Source: Microdochium bolleyi (lineage: Eukaryota > Ascomycota > Sordariomycetes > Xylariales > Microdochiaceae). From it: DNA of 64,000 nucleotides. The notes beneath the pieces are model-generated. The model was not told where the DNA came from. It did no database searches and saw only the letters and a list, made by a program, of their open reading frames with translations. How positions within the stretch are numbered: position 1 is the first letter of the stretch; each line of letters starts with the position of its first letter. The stretch spans positions 124,001-188,000 of the forward strand of contig KQ964249.1 of assembly GCA_001566295.1 (NCBI GenBank), given 5' to 3'. Below, in pieces: positions 45,300 through 56,074 of this stretch. Position numbers and translations under genes: made by a program.

Positions 45300-46877
45300 C
45301 TATTCCTCATCCTCCCAGCCAGCTTCCTCCATCTGCTTATGCAACATCTCCTCGGCATCCCCCGCCAGGCCCTCGCTGTCGAAGCCATCGTCCTCATCGC
45401 CGCTGACATCCTCCTCCATGATGTCGTCGAACAGATCGCTGTCGTTGCCGTCAGCGCGGACCTTGTAGCCGTCATACTCGTCATCATCTTCCCCTTCTCC
45501 GGCCTTGCCGCCGCCGCTGGCAGCCTTCTTCTCCTTGGCCTTCTTGTCGACGTTGGCCTTCTGCTGCTTCCGCCGAGCCTCCTTCTCCTGGCGGCGCTGC
45601 TCCCAGCGGCTCTCGATCGCCTGGAGCTCCTGCTTGCTCTTGTGGATCGTGTCGTGCCACATGGTCTTGCCCGAGCACAGGCCCTCCTCGACTTTCGTCA
45701 TCCGCAGCTTCATCCGCGGGCCCAGCTCCACCAGCTTGACGCGCCGCCGCTCGACCTTGTCGTAGCCGCTGCCACCAGCACCGGCACCCTCTTGATCCTC
45801 GTCCTCATCCTCCTCGCCGTCTTCGCCGTTGGCCTGCGGCGCCGCCCGCGCCTTGGCTGCCGAACCCGACGACTGCACCCTCCGCGCCGTGCTCTCGAGG
45901 ACCTCCACCTCGGCGTCCGTGTCCACCTCGCTCCCGCTCGTCGCGTCGGACATGTAGCCCGTCCCGTCCTCGCCGCCGATCATGTAGTCCGCAATATCCT
46001 CGAGCTTGCCGAGGTTCGGCACGCCGCCCTTGCGGTTGGTCCGCCGCCCGCCGTCCGCCCTGCCGCCAAACACCTTCTCCGCGGCGTTGAGCCGGCGCAG
46101 CGGTTTCGACATGCCCGCGGCCGTCGTCGTGATGGCGTAGTGTCGGAAGTTGAGCACGAACGACCCATCGTCGTCACCGGAGGGCTCGCGGTTGATGAGG
46201 AGAACACGGCGTATGGACTTCAGAGGGGTGGTCTGTGGGTTTATGCGTGGGAAGAGGGACTGGAAGATTGTCGTTGTCAGGGACTCGAGGTGTCGCGGCA
46301 CTTTGGAGTTGGCGTCCGAGTTGGGCTTGACGATGTTGTTCATGATGAGCTGCGAGGAAGGCAAAGGTTAGCTCAAGTTCATGCCTATCGAAACGACCTG
46401 CTTGTCATCCCCATGGTCAGATCCAGAGTTGCAACATACCAACGGCGGCGTATCGTACTCCTTGCCTCCTCCTCTCGGATGTCTCTGCGCCCTCCGCACA
46501 TCCTTACACAGGGAGTACCGCTCAACCCTGAAATGCAGCGTCGGGCCTCGCGGCGTCGTCGCTATCCGAAGGTTCGTGTTGCCTGCTTCTGACCGCGAGA
46601 AGAGCATGAGGTGTGTGACACCCAGGGGCCCCGTCATCGTGATGTAGTCCCGTAGGCTGTTGGAGCGACGCTCTTTCAGGCGGCTCGCGGTGCCCGGCTC
46701 CATGACCTGCCGAACGTCCTTAGCCAGCTGACTGATGCTGGATCCGACCTCGCCGGCGCCAATCCGGATAACCAGACTCTTGGGGTCCGTTGCGGCGGCG
46801 CGGCCTTCGAGGGGAGCCCGGTGCCGCGGGTTCGTCGCGCCGACGTGCGTGCGCTTCTTCGTCCGGGCTTTGGCCAT
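45300..46877 (-). CDS. SSF1: Brix-domain ribosome biogenesis protein SSF1 (Peter Pan homologue)
   Basis: Two exons, 46877-46440 and 46349-45300, encode 495 residues; the 90-nt intron (donor GTATGT, acceptor CAG) falls in the Brix domain between TPPL and LIMNN. The start MAKARTKKRTHV is typical of the family. The Brix core includes LVIRIGAGEVGSSISQLAKD, RQVMEPGTASRLKERRSNSL, MTGPLGVTHLMLFSRSEAG and RIATTPRGPTLHFRVERYSL, followed by KSIRRVLLINRE and FRHYAI. This order is diagnostic of Ssf1/2 rather than Brx1, Rpf1, Rpf2 or Imp4. The C-terminal half is acidic and Lys rich, with a coiled-coil-like segment SRWEQRRQEKEARRKQQ. Ssf1 acts in the nucleolus in early 60S maturation, with Rrp14 and Rrp15. 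It shares a promoter with RRP3, another nucleolar factor. Confidence 0.94.
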
Positions 46878-47424
46878 CTTGTGAAGCTGTTCTGGGTTTG
46901 TGTAGCGGGTAGAATCGGTTGTTCCGAACGGTGTTTTGAGACTTCCTCGGTCCTAGACGGGTCGAGGTTGCTTCAATTGAACAGAAACCAGCACAGCTTG
47001 AGCTTGCAGTGTGTTTCCGAGGCAGAATCAAAAGTCAACTTCCTGATACTGGAGGATGCAAAGAGGAAGACCCCGGCCCCACCGCCAGCCCAGCGCAGAG
47101 ACAGAAGCTCGCTGCAGACTGCGCCGACCAGGAAAAAAAAGTCGCCCGATAAGCTGATGCGCCGGCTGATAAGGCCGGGGCTCCACCTAAATTTTCGGGA
47201 TCGCGCTAGCGCCGCAGCGCTCCGCAATAGCGGGCGTGCTCTTTGCGACAGCTTCATCCTCTCTTTCGAGGTCATCTTTTGCCTCGAGAAATCGACGGTC
47301 TTCACCGACTTCCTGCAGAACTGCACACGCCAAACCGACAACAACCCTCGAAAGACCAAGCCTACTACGTCACGGAGACTTTTTAACAGCTCTCCTCCTG
47401 TGTTCCATACCAGTCTCCTACAAC
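46878..47424. promoter_or_regulatory. Shared bidirectional promoter of SSF1 and RRP3
   Basis: 547 bp between the two start codons. A sequence TAAATTTTCGG at 47189-47199 resembles the RRPE element (AAAATTTT core) of ribosome-biogenesis promoters. Two GATAAG sites lie close by, at about 47147 and 47169. A leader with pyrimidine-rich tract precedes RRP3. Confidence 0.6.
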
Positions 47425-49191
47425 ATGACGTCCGTCGTCAAGCGGCGCAAGATCTCCCACAAGGAGGCTGCTCCAGCTGCCAAACCGAGCGGAGCCAAGT
47501 CGGACGTGACCAAGAAGCAAAAGGAGAGAGAATCATCCCCAGAGGATTCCGACAATTCCTCTGCCTCGGAAGAAGAATCTGAGCAGGAAGATGAGGAGCA
47601 GGAGTCGGCAACTCTGGAAGAGCCTGCCGAGGAAGAAGTGTTGGCAAAAACGTTCAAGGAACTGGTAGGCATCTTCGTGCGAATAACGAACAACGAGGTA
47701 AAGACATGTTGCTGATCATTCGAACGTCCTGTAGGGAATCAACGAAGCACTCTGCGACGCATGCGAATCCCTCGGATACAAAGCCCCAACACCGATCCAG
47801 GCCAAGTCGATCCCTGTGGCCCTGCAAGACCGCGATGTGATCGGCCTGGCCGAGACCGGCTCCGGAAAAACCGCAGCATTCGCACTCCCCATTCTGCAGG
47901 CTCTCCTGTCGAAGCCACAGCCTCTTTTCGCGCTCGTCCTTGCGCCGACACGAGAACTGGCACACCAGATCTCCCAGCAGTTCGAGGCCCTCGGCTCCCT
48001 GATCGCGGTGAGGTCAGCCGTCATCGTTGGCGGTCTCGACATGGTTCCCCAGCAAATCGCTCTGGCCAAGAAGCCGCACATTGTAGTGGCCACCCCGGGT
48101 CGTCTACTCGACCACCTCGAAAAAACCAAGGGCTTCTCCCTGCGGAACCTGAAGTACCTCGTAATGGACGAGGCCGACAGGCTACTGGACATGGACTTTG
48201 GCCCCATCCTCGACAAGATCCTCAAGTTCGTGCCCCGCGAGAGGCGGACGTTCCTGTTCAGCGCGACAATGTCGTCCAAGGTCGAGAGTCTGCAGCGCGC
48301 GAGTTTGCGCGACCCGGTCCGGGTTTCCATCACGACCAACAAGTATCAGGTCGTCTCGACGCTGATCCAGAAGTACCTGTTCATCCCGCACGCCCACAAG
48401 GATCTCTACCTGATCTTCCTCGTCAATGAGTTCGCGGGGCAGTCCGCCATCATCTTCACGAGGACAGTTTACGAGACGCAGCGGGTATCCATCCTCCTGC
48501 GTGCTCTCGGCTTCGGCGCAATCCCGTTGCATGGTATGTTTCTCCCAAGACGGGTGGCTCTTGAGGTTTTAGGACTAACCCGGCATATGCAGGTCAACTC
48601 TCACAATCCGCCCGCTTGGGCGCACTCAACAAGTTCAAGTCTGGCTCCAGGGACATCCTTGTCGCCACCGATGTTGCGGCCCGCGGTCTCGACATCCCCA
48701 GCGTGGATGCCGTCATCAACTACGACCTGCCGCAAGACTCCAAGACATACATCCACCGCGTGGGCCGAACTGCGCGTGCCGGAAAGTCTGGTAATGCCTT
48801 GAGCATAGTCACGCAATACGATGTAAGTCAGCACATGCAGATAACAGGATCCGATCTGAGCCGTATGTTGGGCATGTTAAACTGACATTTTACATCACCA
48901 CCACAGCTCGAGATCTGGCTCCGCATCGAGGCGGCACTGGGCAAGAAGCAGACTGAGTACGAGTCGGACAAGGAAGAGGTCATGGTGTTCAAGGCGCGCG
49001 TGGAGGAGGCGCAGCGGCGGGCGCGCACGGAGATGAAGAACCTCCAGGAAGACCGGGGCAACAAGGGCTCGGTGCTCAAGGGCCGCCGGGGCGGCGCTGC
49101 TGGAGGAGGTCGGGGTGGCGGCCGCGGCGGCGGCCGCGGCGGTGCGGGTGGCAAGCGGAGTCGTGACTACATGGACAACGAGGAGGGTTAA
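47425..49191 (+). CDS. RRP3: DEAD-box ATP-dependent RNA helicase RRP3 (DDX47 type)
   Basis: Four exons, 47425-47664, 47735-48533, 48593-48822 and 48907-49191, encode 517 residues. All helicase motifs are readable: Q motif GYKAPTPIQ, Walker A AETGSGKT (119-126), PTRELA, TPGR, DEAD (225-228), SAT (256-258), IIFTRT, RGLDIPSVD and HRVGRTARAG. The best match from motif spacing and flanking sequence (DRLLDMDFGPILDKIL, FTRTVYETQR) is Rrp3/DDX47, which acts in 18S rRNA maturation. The N-terminal 75 residues are acidic and Lys/Ser rich, and the C-terminus carries RGG-like repeats (GGGRGGGRGGGRGG) that bind RNA. The intron after FKEL starts GTAGGC, a weaker donor; reading through it would meet a stop at 47713-47715. 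The gene is divergent from SSF1, so two nucleolar genes are likely co-regulated. Confidence 0.94.
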
Positions 49192-50353
49192 GCGTTGCTA
49201 TTGCGGTTTCCTCTTATGTACGGAGTGAGAGGTGTAAAAGCGGGTTGAATCAAGCGATATATCGTCTTATATCGGGTGATGAGTGTTGTGGTGATTTTCA
49301 GTACTGCTTTGGGGCTTTCTCTATCTCGTACTGCGGTGTTGGGCATGTTCAAGAAGCTACATTGCGAGAGCAAGTGAAGCCGACTTGGTTTCCCACTTCC
49401 CGGCCTGGAACGCGGCATGAGAATTCATAGGCCGTCGTACAAACTGTCCACTGGCCTCCATCGAAACTCGTCTGCCGAATGCTGAGCAGAGCCGCTGACA
49501 TGCGCACGCCAGATACGTAGAACGACGTATCTCGAGATCGATGTTCCTCATCAGCACTTCACAATCTTCACAACGGTCTGCATGGGCTGACCTTGACACT
49601 TCGTCGTCAATCCCGCCTATTGGTCCTCATCCGACCATTATGTGTCAACCACCTATGTCGCCTCACGCAACGAGTCTGGCCAAAAGAATTTCGAGAGAAC
49701 GAACCCGCCCCTTCCGCAGTCCACTTCAAGGCCGACAACCGCCCTGTGTGAATTATCCCACACCATCCGAAAGCACAACCCACAATCGCACCTGTCCGGC
49801 ATGGTCCGCCCATCCGTCCCGTATCCCCATAGGCATTCCGGGCCCCCGGCCGGGCATTCTTGACTCCACCCGCTCGCTCGCTTCGCGACTCACGCTTCGG
49901 GCCGCAATGCAGTGACTGGCCGGAGCCACTCACGAAGCAGCAGCTTCGGCAGAATGGCTAGGCCGTGCGTTACGTGCTTAGTGACCTGCAGCGAATCAAG
50001 CGGCATTGCTTCACAAGGTTCCCCACACGAACGAGTTGGATTGCCTTCAGACCTCCTTCTTCTTAAGATTTCCCGGGGTTTTGGGGTTCTACATACTTTG
50101 TTTGCAGATCTCTTCGGCAGCTTCAGCATACACGACGATGCAACACGTCACCAAGATCACCAGGTGGTGGGAGGCAAGCGGCATATCAGAGACTACTGGA
50201 GGGTGGTGTGATTGCTGACGGCGAACCGCACTTTGTTCTAGACCCAGGTTCTAACGGCAGTCACGGCCGTTTAGCAGCTACCTCGATTACTACATCTTGG
50301 GATCGGGAGATTGGTTTTCCGACGCCCGTGACAACTGTCGCTCTCGATGAATC
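49192..50353. other. Intergenic region after RRP3
   Basis: 1.16 kb between convergent 3' ends (RRP3 plus, acidic protein minus). Only short frames without motifs are present. Confidence 0.5.
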
Positions 50354-51104
50354 TCACTCCTCGTCATCGTCATCGCCATCGCCATCAGCGGCGACCTTAC
50401 CATTGGTGCCGGCTGCCTTTGGCTTACCTGCGACGTCGAGTTTGCCCTTGGTCGTCTCCTCGGCTGCGTCGTCCTCATCAGCAGCTTCTTCGTCCTCATC
50501 TCCCTCCTCGGCAACTTCTTCCTCGTCGACCTCGTCGTCCTCTGCGTCCTCCTCATCATCGACTACCGGTACTGGTTCGTCGGACTTTGCAGAGGTCTTG
50601 GCCTTCTTCTTCGGAGGCGCTGGATCAGCTGCGGAGGAGATGCGTCAGCGTAGCCCCACTGGTGTCTTCTCGTTCTTCGGCTCGTCACATGGGGAGAGAT
50701 CAAGGACGTTGGGGAGAACGCGACAAGGATCTTACCATCTTCGCCGTCAGCACCCGGCTCGCCCTCTCCTTCTTCAAACTCTTCGTCATCCTCGTCGTCG
50801 TCGACTTCGTCTTCTTCCTCACCACCGTCGGTGTCCTCGTACCTGCAATGCCAGAGTCAGCCTAATGCCTCTCAACTCAAATTCCGGCCATGACGATACA
50901 TCTCTACACAAAGACTCCTATGTCGCACAAGGAGTGATGGGGACACTGCTTGGAGCGTGCCACTGCTGCTGAAGATGATGGTGTCCAGGGCTGGCGAGCA
51001 CAATTGGAAGGGCGAGTGACAACTTACTCCTCTTCCTCTTCACTTTCATCACTGGGAAGAGCGACGAGCTCTTCCTCGTCTTGCTTCCTCTTGCGGGTCG
51101 ACAT
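50354..51104 (-). CDS. Small, extremely acidic nuclear-type protein, unknown function
   Basis: Three exons, 51104-51028, 50842-50736 and 50628-50354, encode 152 residues; introns of 185 and 107 nt are GTAAGT/GTAAGA to CAG and join in frame. The protein starts MSTRKRKQDEEELVALPSDE and then consists largely of Asp and Glu, interrupted by one basic patch, PPKKKAKTSAK, which looks like a nuclear localisation signal. The end is GDGDDDDEE. Around half of all residues are acidic. Such composition is seen in histone chaperones (Chz1, nucleoplasmin tails) and in nucleolar proteins, but no conserved domain was recognised. The first exon has strong upstream context and the splice junctions fall within Glu runs, so exact boundaries could shift by a codon without obvious effect. 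The opposite strand shows a long Ser-rich open frame that is a mirror of the acidic codons. Confidence 0.65.
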
Positions 51105-54100
51105 GGTTGCTTTGAGGGTCTGTGCTTGCAATTCGAAGAGGAAACGTGGGTTATGGAGGCGCAATTGGTACGAACTGGAGCTGCTTGTAAACACAGGCAG
51201 ATTGGCGTTTTGGGATAGGAGCAGGAGGGAGAGAGTGTGTGAGAAAGAGAGCAGAAGGGGAACAGCGGGCAGGGAGCTGGGGAGTGACAGCGGGCGCTGG
51301 ACTGGGTGTAAGGCAGAGCTTCGCGGCCGAGCAGGGCCGGGCGCGGCCCTGTGGGTGAATGCGCCCAGCTCCTGCGTTGAAGGGCGAGAGGGGAAGCTCT
51401 GAGAGCTCGATCGCTCCCGCCTATCCGCGGGGCGAGGCCGCTCCCTGGCGCACTCTCGCCCTTTGCGACCGGTTGCTTGCGTCAACCTCCTTCATCATCC
51501 TCGGGCTGGTGGGCCGTACCGCATCGTAGCTGGTGAGTCTCCATGTCATAGTGAGTGGCAGGCGGGGTACCTCGAGCACTATCTGGAGTCACTCGGATGC
51601 CCGTCTCGAAAGCTCCGGCAACTCTAAAAGCAAACACAGCCGCCTGAGCCTCGACTTGCTCAAGTGGTGGTCGGCGGCGTGCTCGGGGGGTGGGTCGGCT
51701 GCTCGTGGCGCTCACTCGAGCTCCCAAAAGCAGTAAGGAGCTTGGACCAGCTTCACCGGCAGACTGTCCGGCCTGCCAACTTCCAAGCTTCCAAGGTTCC
51801 CTTTGCCAGCACTTGAACAAAGTCGTTCCTGGCCTGGTCGTCACTCACTGATCATGCCCTCGCTTCCCCGCAGGTTGTTCCCACTCCACACCCCATGGGC
51901 ATTGCGCCTTCGCAGGGCCACTTCTGTGCTCTGGATTGTCTTGACGATTCCCCGATGCTGACTTGACGAGCTGCTGCGCTTCGGGCGTGACCATTTTGAT
52001 AGCGATGATGTAGTGCTCCATCTTGTCCATGTGTCGCGCAAGTGCGTTCTGAGTATTGCAGCCCGTTCAGGGTGAGCGATTCAATTGCGACCTCGTTGTT
52101 CGCCTTGGGTTGCTGGACAACAAGAAAGATCTTGTCGGTGATGGAGCCGCCCAGCCGCATGAACAGGCCCCGAACTATTGTCTGTGCTGCAAAGGGCTAT
52201 GAATGTCTGGTCTCACCTAGGCCAGTCCACGTCCCAAGACGCAAAGGCGGACTATGAGTTGTGCGATCTCGTCGCCTTTCTGAGCTTTGGGAATGCGAAG
52301 TTGTGGACGAGGTGAGCCGACGGGCGGCTGCCCTGTGAGAGAATTTGGAATGATAACACTGGAATCAGGCGAACAACTAACCGGACAGGATACACAGCTC
52401 GCTGAGTCCCCTTCCCCCGAAGGTTCTCCATCCCTGCCGGTAGAAAAGCCAGCGGCGCTGAATGGTGTGACTCGCAAGCCATGTGGTGATCCGCGACGCG
52501 TCTCGGAGCAGGAACGCGAGGTGGAGCAGCGAAGCAGGTCGGAAATGAATGCTAGACAGTCTGCACGAATCCGGCATCTCGATATGCACACCAATGCACG
52601 CGATGATCACTTTGGTCCTCGGCTCACGACACTTAGAGTTTTGTAGAGCGAACAAGGCCGAGACGAGCTGGCCGGGACGAGAAAGGGTTGCAGCCCGGTT
52701 ACCATGCAGGTGAGATGTGAAGTTGGCAGACAAGACGACAGGTCGGATATTGCACTGCAGCGGCTCGAGTCGCGCGAGACCTCGGGAGTCCAGGAATTGG
52801 AGACAGCCTGGGAGAGCGCCCACACACGCGGGGTTCCGCCATGGAGGAAGGAGTTCCCGGTGAAACCCGGGGTGGAAGGTGTGGTGCGATCGGGAGTCAA
52901 AAACCACTGGTTTGTATCGCCGCTGGCCGAGTGTGACAAATGCCGGTCACGTCTACAATTACACTGCTGGATAGACCGGATTGCAAATTTTTGTGTGCTA
53001 CAAATGTCCCAGACAGCACGTGTCCAAGGGACGCCGAGACGAATGACAGGAGACTGACGTGTGTGTGACACCGACTGATCTTGTCCCGGCCTCGTGCAGG
53101 AGGTTTTAGCTGGGCATCTGTCCAGTGCAGGAACCCACCGCATTCGCAACTATCCCATGCTGGCCACGCCATTGCTCACTGTGCATACCAGTACAAGCCC
53201 TGATCCGCGATTCGTACCTTGACTGTGCCTTATTCTCACAGTCAATGTGACACCAACTGATCCATACGCCTCTGCAGCTTCTGAAGTCAGTATGATTCTT
53301 CAAGCGGCGTCCACGGCCATGTCAGATTGGATGAAGCCGCCCGAGGGGATTCTTCATGCTCGCGAACATCACAGAAGATGAGCACGTACGGACAGCCAGC
53401 CATGGCTACTTAAAATGTGTCTGCGCCCCTCATCAGTCAACTGGGGCCTCCTGAATCACCCGTGATTCAACCGCAACAGCAGAGACCCTCGAGGAGACGC
53501 CTCACAGAGCAAATCTCGTCGCTTAATAGCGACCCTGTTGCTGACCAAGAGAAAAGCTCGCAGGCAAAAGAAATGAACGAGCGGGCCCGCCAGACCGAAC
53601 GGTACCGTACGTACGGAGTTACATGTACTTTGGGTAGCACCGCGTAGACTTTGGCCAACCCCAAAAAACGCACGCGCCGGGTCCGGAGCGGCTGACCCGG
53701 AGCCTGGGGTTAACCTTGAATGGGAGCAAGGACAAGGGTCTGGGAACCAGGCCCAGGCTGGGAGGAGCAGGTCGAATCATTTCGCGCTTCTTTTTCCTTT
53801 CCTCTTTTGTTGACTTTCCGGCGCACTGGCCAATCGTAACGAGCACAATGCCATCCACCCGCAAGTGTAAACAGTACAAGTATGGAGATGCAGATGCCGG
53901 GGTCGTCATCGCATTGCAAAGCCACGAGCTAGCGGACATGATGTACTCCGAGAGGGTCATGCATCACAGACGCAAAGTTGTGTTCGCAGAGTGACCAAGC
54001 AGGCTGACAAGAAAGATGACCACGTGGTCATCCGTGATTCTCAAGGAAGCCATCGCAGCTTGAGGGGCAACACACTTCGGACACCATCGCTTCAGGGTTG

Positions 54101-56074
54101 ACAGCCAACGGCTTTACGTCAAAACTAGCTCCGGCAAGAGCTACAACTTTACCTGTGCCGTGTCCTGCACATAAATCTACTCATCCGCAGTGCACGCATG
54201 CACAGCCAGATTCGATTGGTGGCCGATGATCAATTGCAGACCCGGCTGTGCCCGGCCGGCTGGATGCCTGTCGCACTTTTCCTCAAGCCGTGTGGGCTCG
54301 CGGCTTGCCTCCTTTGCTGAGTGTCGATCAAAGTGTCAATCAGATGCCGAAGGCGCTGGCGAGCAGAAGCAAAAAAGCACACGCCGCCAGGCAGCGACAC
54401 CAACTGGCCCGTGTTTAGTGTTCGAGCACGCAGGGGAGATTGCCAGTCCAGCCGGGACCCTCATCCGTGCCGTCATCACCACCACATAGCCTGTCAATCA
54501 GGAGTATGGCCCTGGCCTGTGCTGGGCTCGGGACCTCCGGCGAGAAAGACCACATTATTCCAAGTCGCGGTGATCGAGTTATGAGATCAAACTGACAAAG
54601 GGCCCAGGCATCCGGTGCCACGACTCCACGAGGGCCCCCAGGCATTCATGGGCAATATCATGGATTGTTAAGCATGATCCCTTGCACGGGAAACAAGGCG
54701 AAGAACGGAACGGCTGTGGAGGCAAGCACCAACTTTGATAAATCCTGGCACGATGGCAAGGATGTTGAACCATCACGTCCCAGGATCTGGGTAAGGATGC
54801 GAGGGGTGCGAGGGGTGCTGGCCAGTCTTTGCTCTGTTCCAGGTGAGGCGGCGCAGATTGCTGTGCTCCATCCAGGTGATGATCACGGCACTGCGACTCG
54901 ATTGCTGTCGGTGATTGCTGACCTCGATGCCCCCTCAACGTTCGGTGGTGTGGTGAGTCTCGAGACGACGTCAGCGAGGCCGCAGCTGTGTGTGAGACAA
55001 ATAGATGCCAGTGGGCGTCCGTCTCCGCGGGGAGGTGCAGCCCAAGCGCGGCAGCCACGGCGGCCGGCCACGAATGACTGGTCACTGATCCCTTTGCACG
55101 ACACAGCTCTGCTCGAGGGGTGGAGATTTGACGATGTGTCTCTGAGACAGGTCGTACTCGCCCTTGGCCAGCTACAGCACAAAGCATCCAGTCCAGTGCC
55201 CTGTAATTAGGCAACAAAACACTCTGGAGCAAGAATCCACACCACATACATTCACAACAACAAAGAGAGACTGCAGGAGCTGGAGGACAGGGCGCGCGCC
55301 CACAGTTGCGGCCCTCTGTGAGCGCTAGACCAGGAACCACCTGCACCAAGGACGCCTCATCGTGCACAAGTGGCTCGCCACGGCGGGACCGACGACGGCC
55401 TTGACTTTGGGGCGGCCCATTGTGCTAACGCGCCTCGCGGGTTCCAATCTGCAAGCGGGAGCCCTATGCACGCATTTTCTGACCTCCGAGGCGAGCAGCA
55501 ATGCACAACAAAGTGCTCACGATCATCTGTCTGCATGCACGCAATTACCGGTGCCGTCTCCAACCAGCTCCGGGATCCCCGCCGCTCCGCCTCGAACCAC
55601 AGGGCGCGCTTCCACTCTCGCCGAGCCTGTCCGGGCGCCCTGGCACGTTCCGTTGCACGGCAAGGATCACAAGTCAGGTACACTCGCAGCCGCAGTCGAC
55701 GCCTTCCAGCTTCCAAGGTTCTTCCAAGGTCGTGCCACACTCCACGCACCACCCCTGCAGCGCCTCTCGCCGGTGGGCACATTGCAACGACGAGCAGGGC
55801 TCCGAAACCAACCTGACGAGACTCTTAGGCCACTGCCCTCCCGGTCGACTCTCGGCCTCTCCTCCCTCCTCGTCACCACGCCCCGGCCGTCCGACCGATT
55901 CTACCTGCCGGCTGGCCATCCCCAGCAAACGACGGCACTTGACTCCAAGCACGGCGAACATATTTGTCGCCCTGGAACTCTCCAACAACACACGACCATC
56001 GCCAGCAAGCTGATTGCCTGCAGTCACAGGACCCGTCGTCCTCTCAACAGCCGGTGGCCATCCTCGGGGCCGCC
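51105..56074. other. Five-kilobase, mostly non-coding interval
   Basis: Apart from the doubtful segment at 51852-52195 no gene is supported. Large frames on opposing strands at 54579-55367 (minus) and 54665-55210 (plus) overlap each other and lack motifs. The last 500 bp before 56075 form the long C-rich leader of the TBC gene; an open frame there on the plus strand continues into the gene but has no ATG before 56075 in the gene's frame. Confidence 0.5.
51852..52195 (-). other. Possible coding segments of an unrecognised minus-strand gene
   Basis: Two adjacent stretches show the codon bias of real genes but lie in different frames. The upstream one reads TIVRGLFMRLGGSITDKIFL and VVQQPKANNEVAIE, from about 52183 to 52060. 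The downstream one reads NALARHMDKMEHYIIAIKMV and TPEAQQLVKSASGN, from about 52050 to 51950. They could be joined by a short intron ending in TACTCAG, although the only nearby donor (GTCGCA) is poor, or be separated by a one-base frameshift. A GTGAGT donor after the second stretch, near 51848, suggests a further exon. I could not define the start, the end or a family, so this is only a candidate gene or a broken gene. Confidence 0.3.

Noticed and set aside
45138..46592. A 484-codon plus-strand frame
   Set aside because: It is antisense to SSF1 and its Leu-rich sequence mirrors Glu/Lys codons of the SSF1 C-terminal half.
50208..50972. A Ser-rich 254-codon plus-strand frame
   Set aside because: Complement of the acidic protein's Asp/Glu codons read out of frame; low complexity only.
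54579..55367. A 262-codon minus frame overlapping a 181-codon plus frame
   Set aside because: Neither has a recognisable domain, preferred codon use or splice partners; mutual overlap argues for chance in GC-rich DNA.
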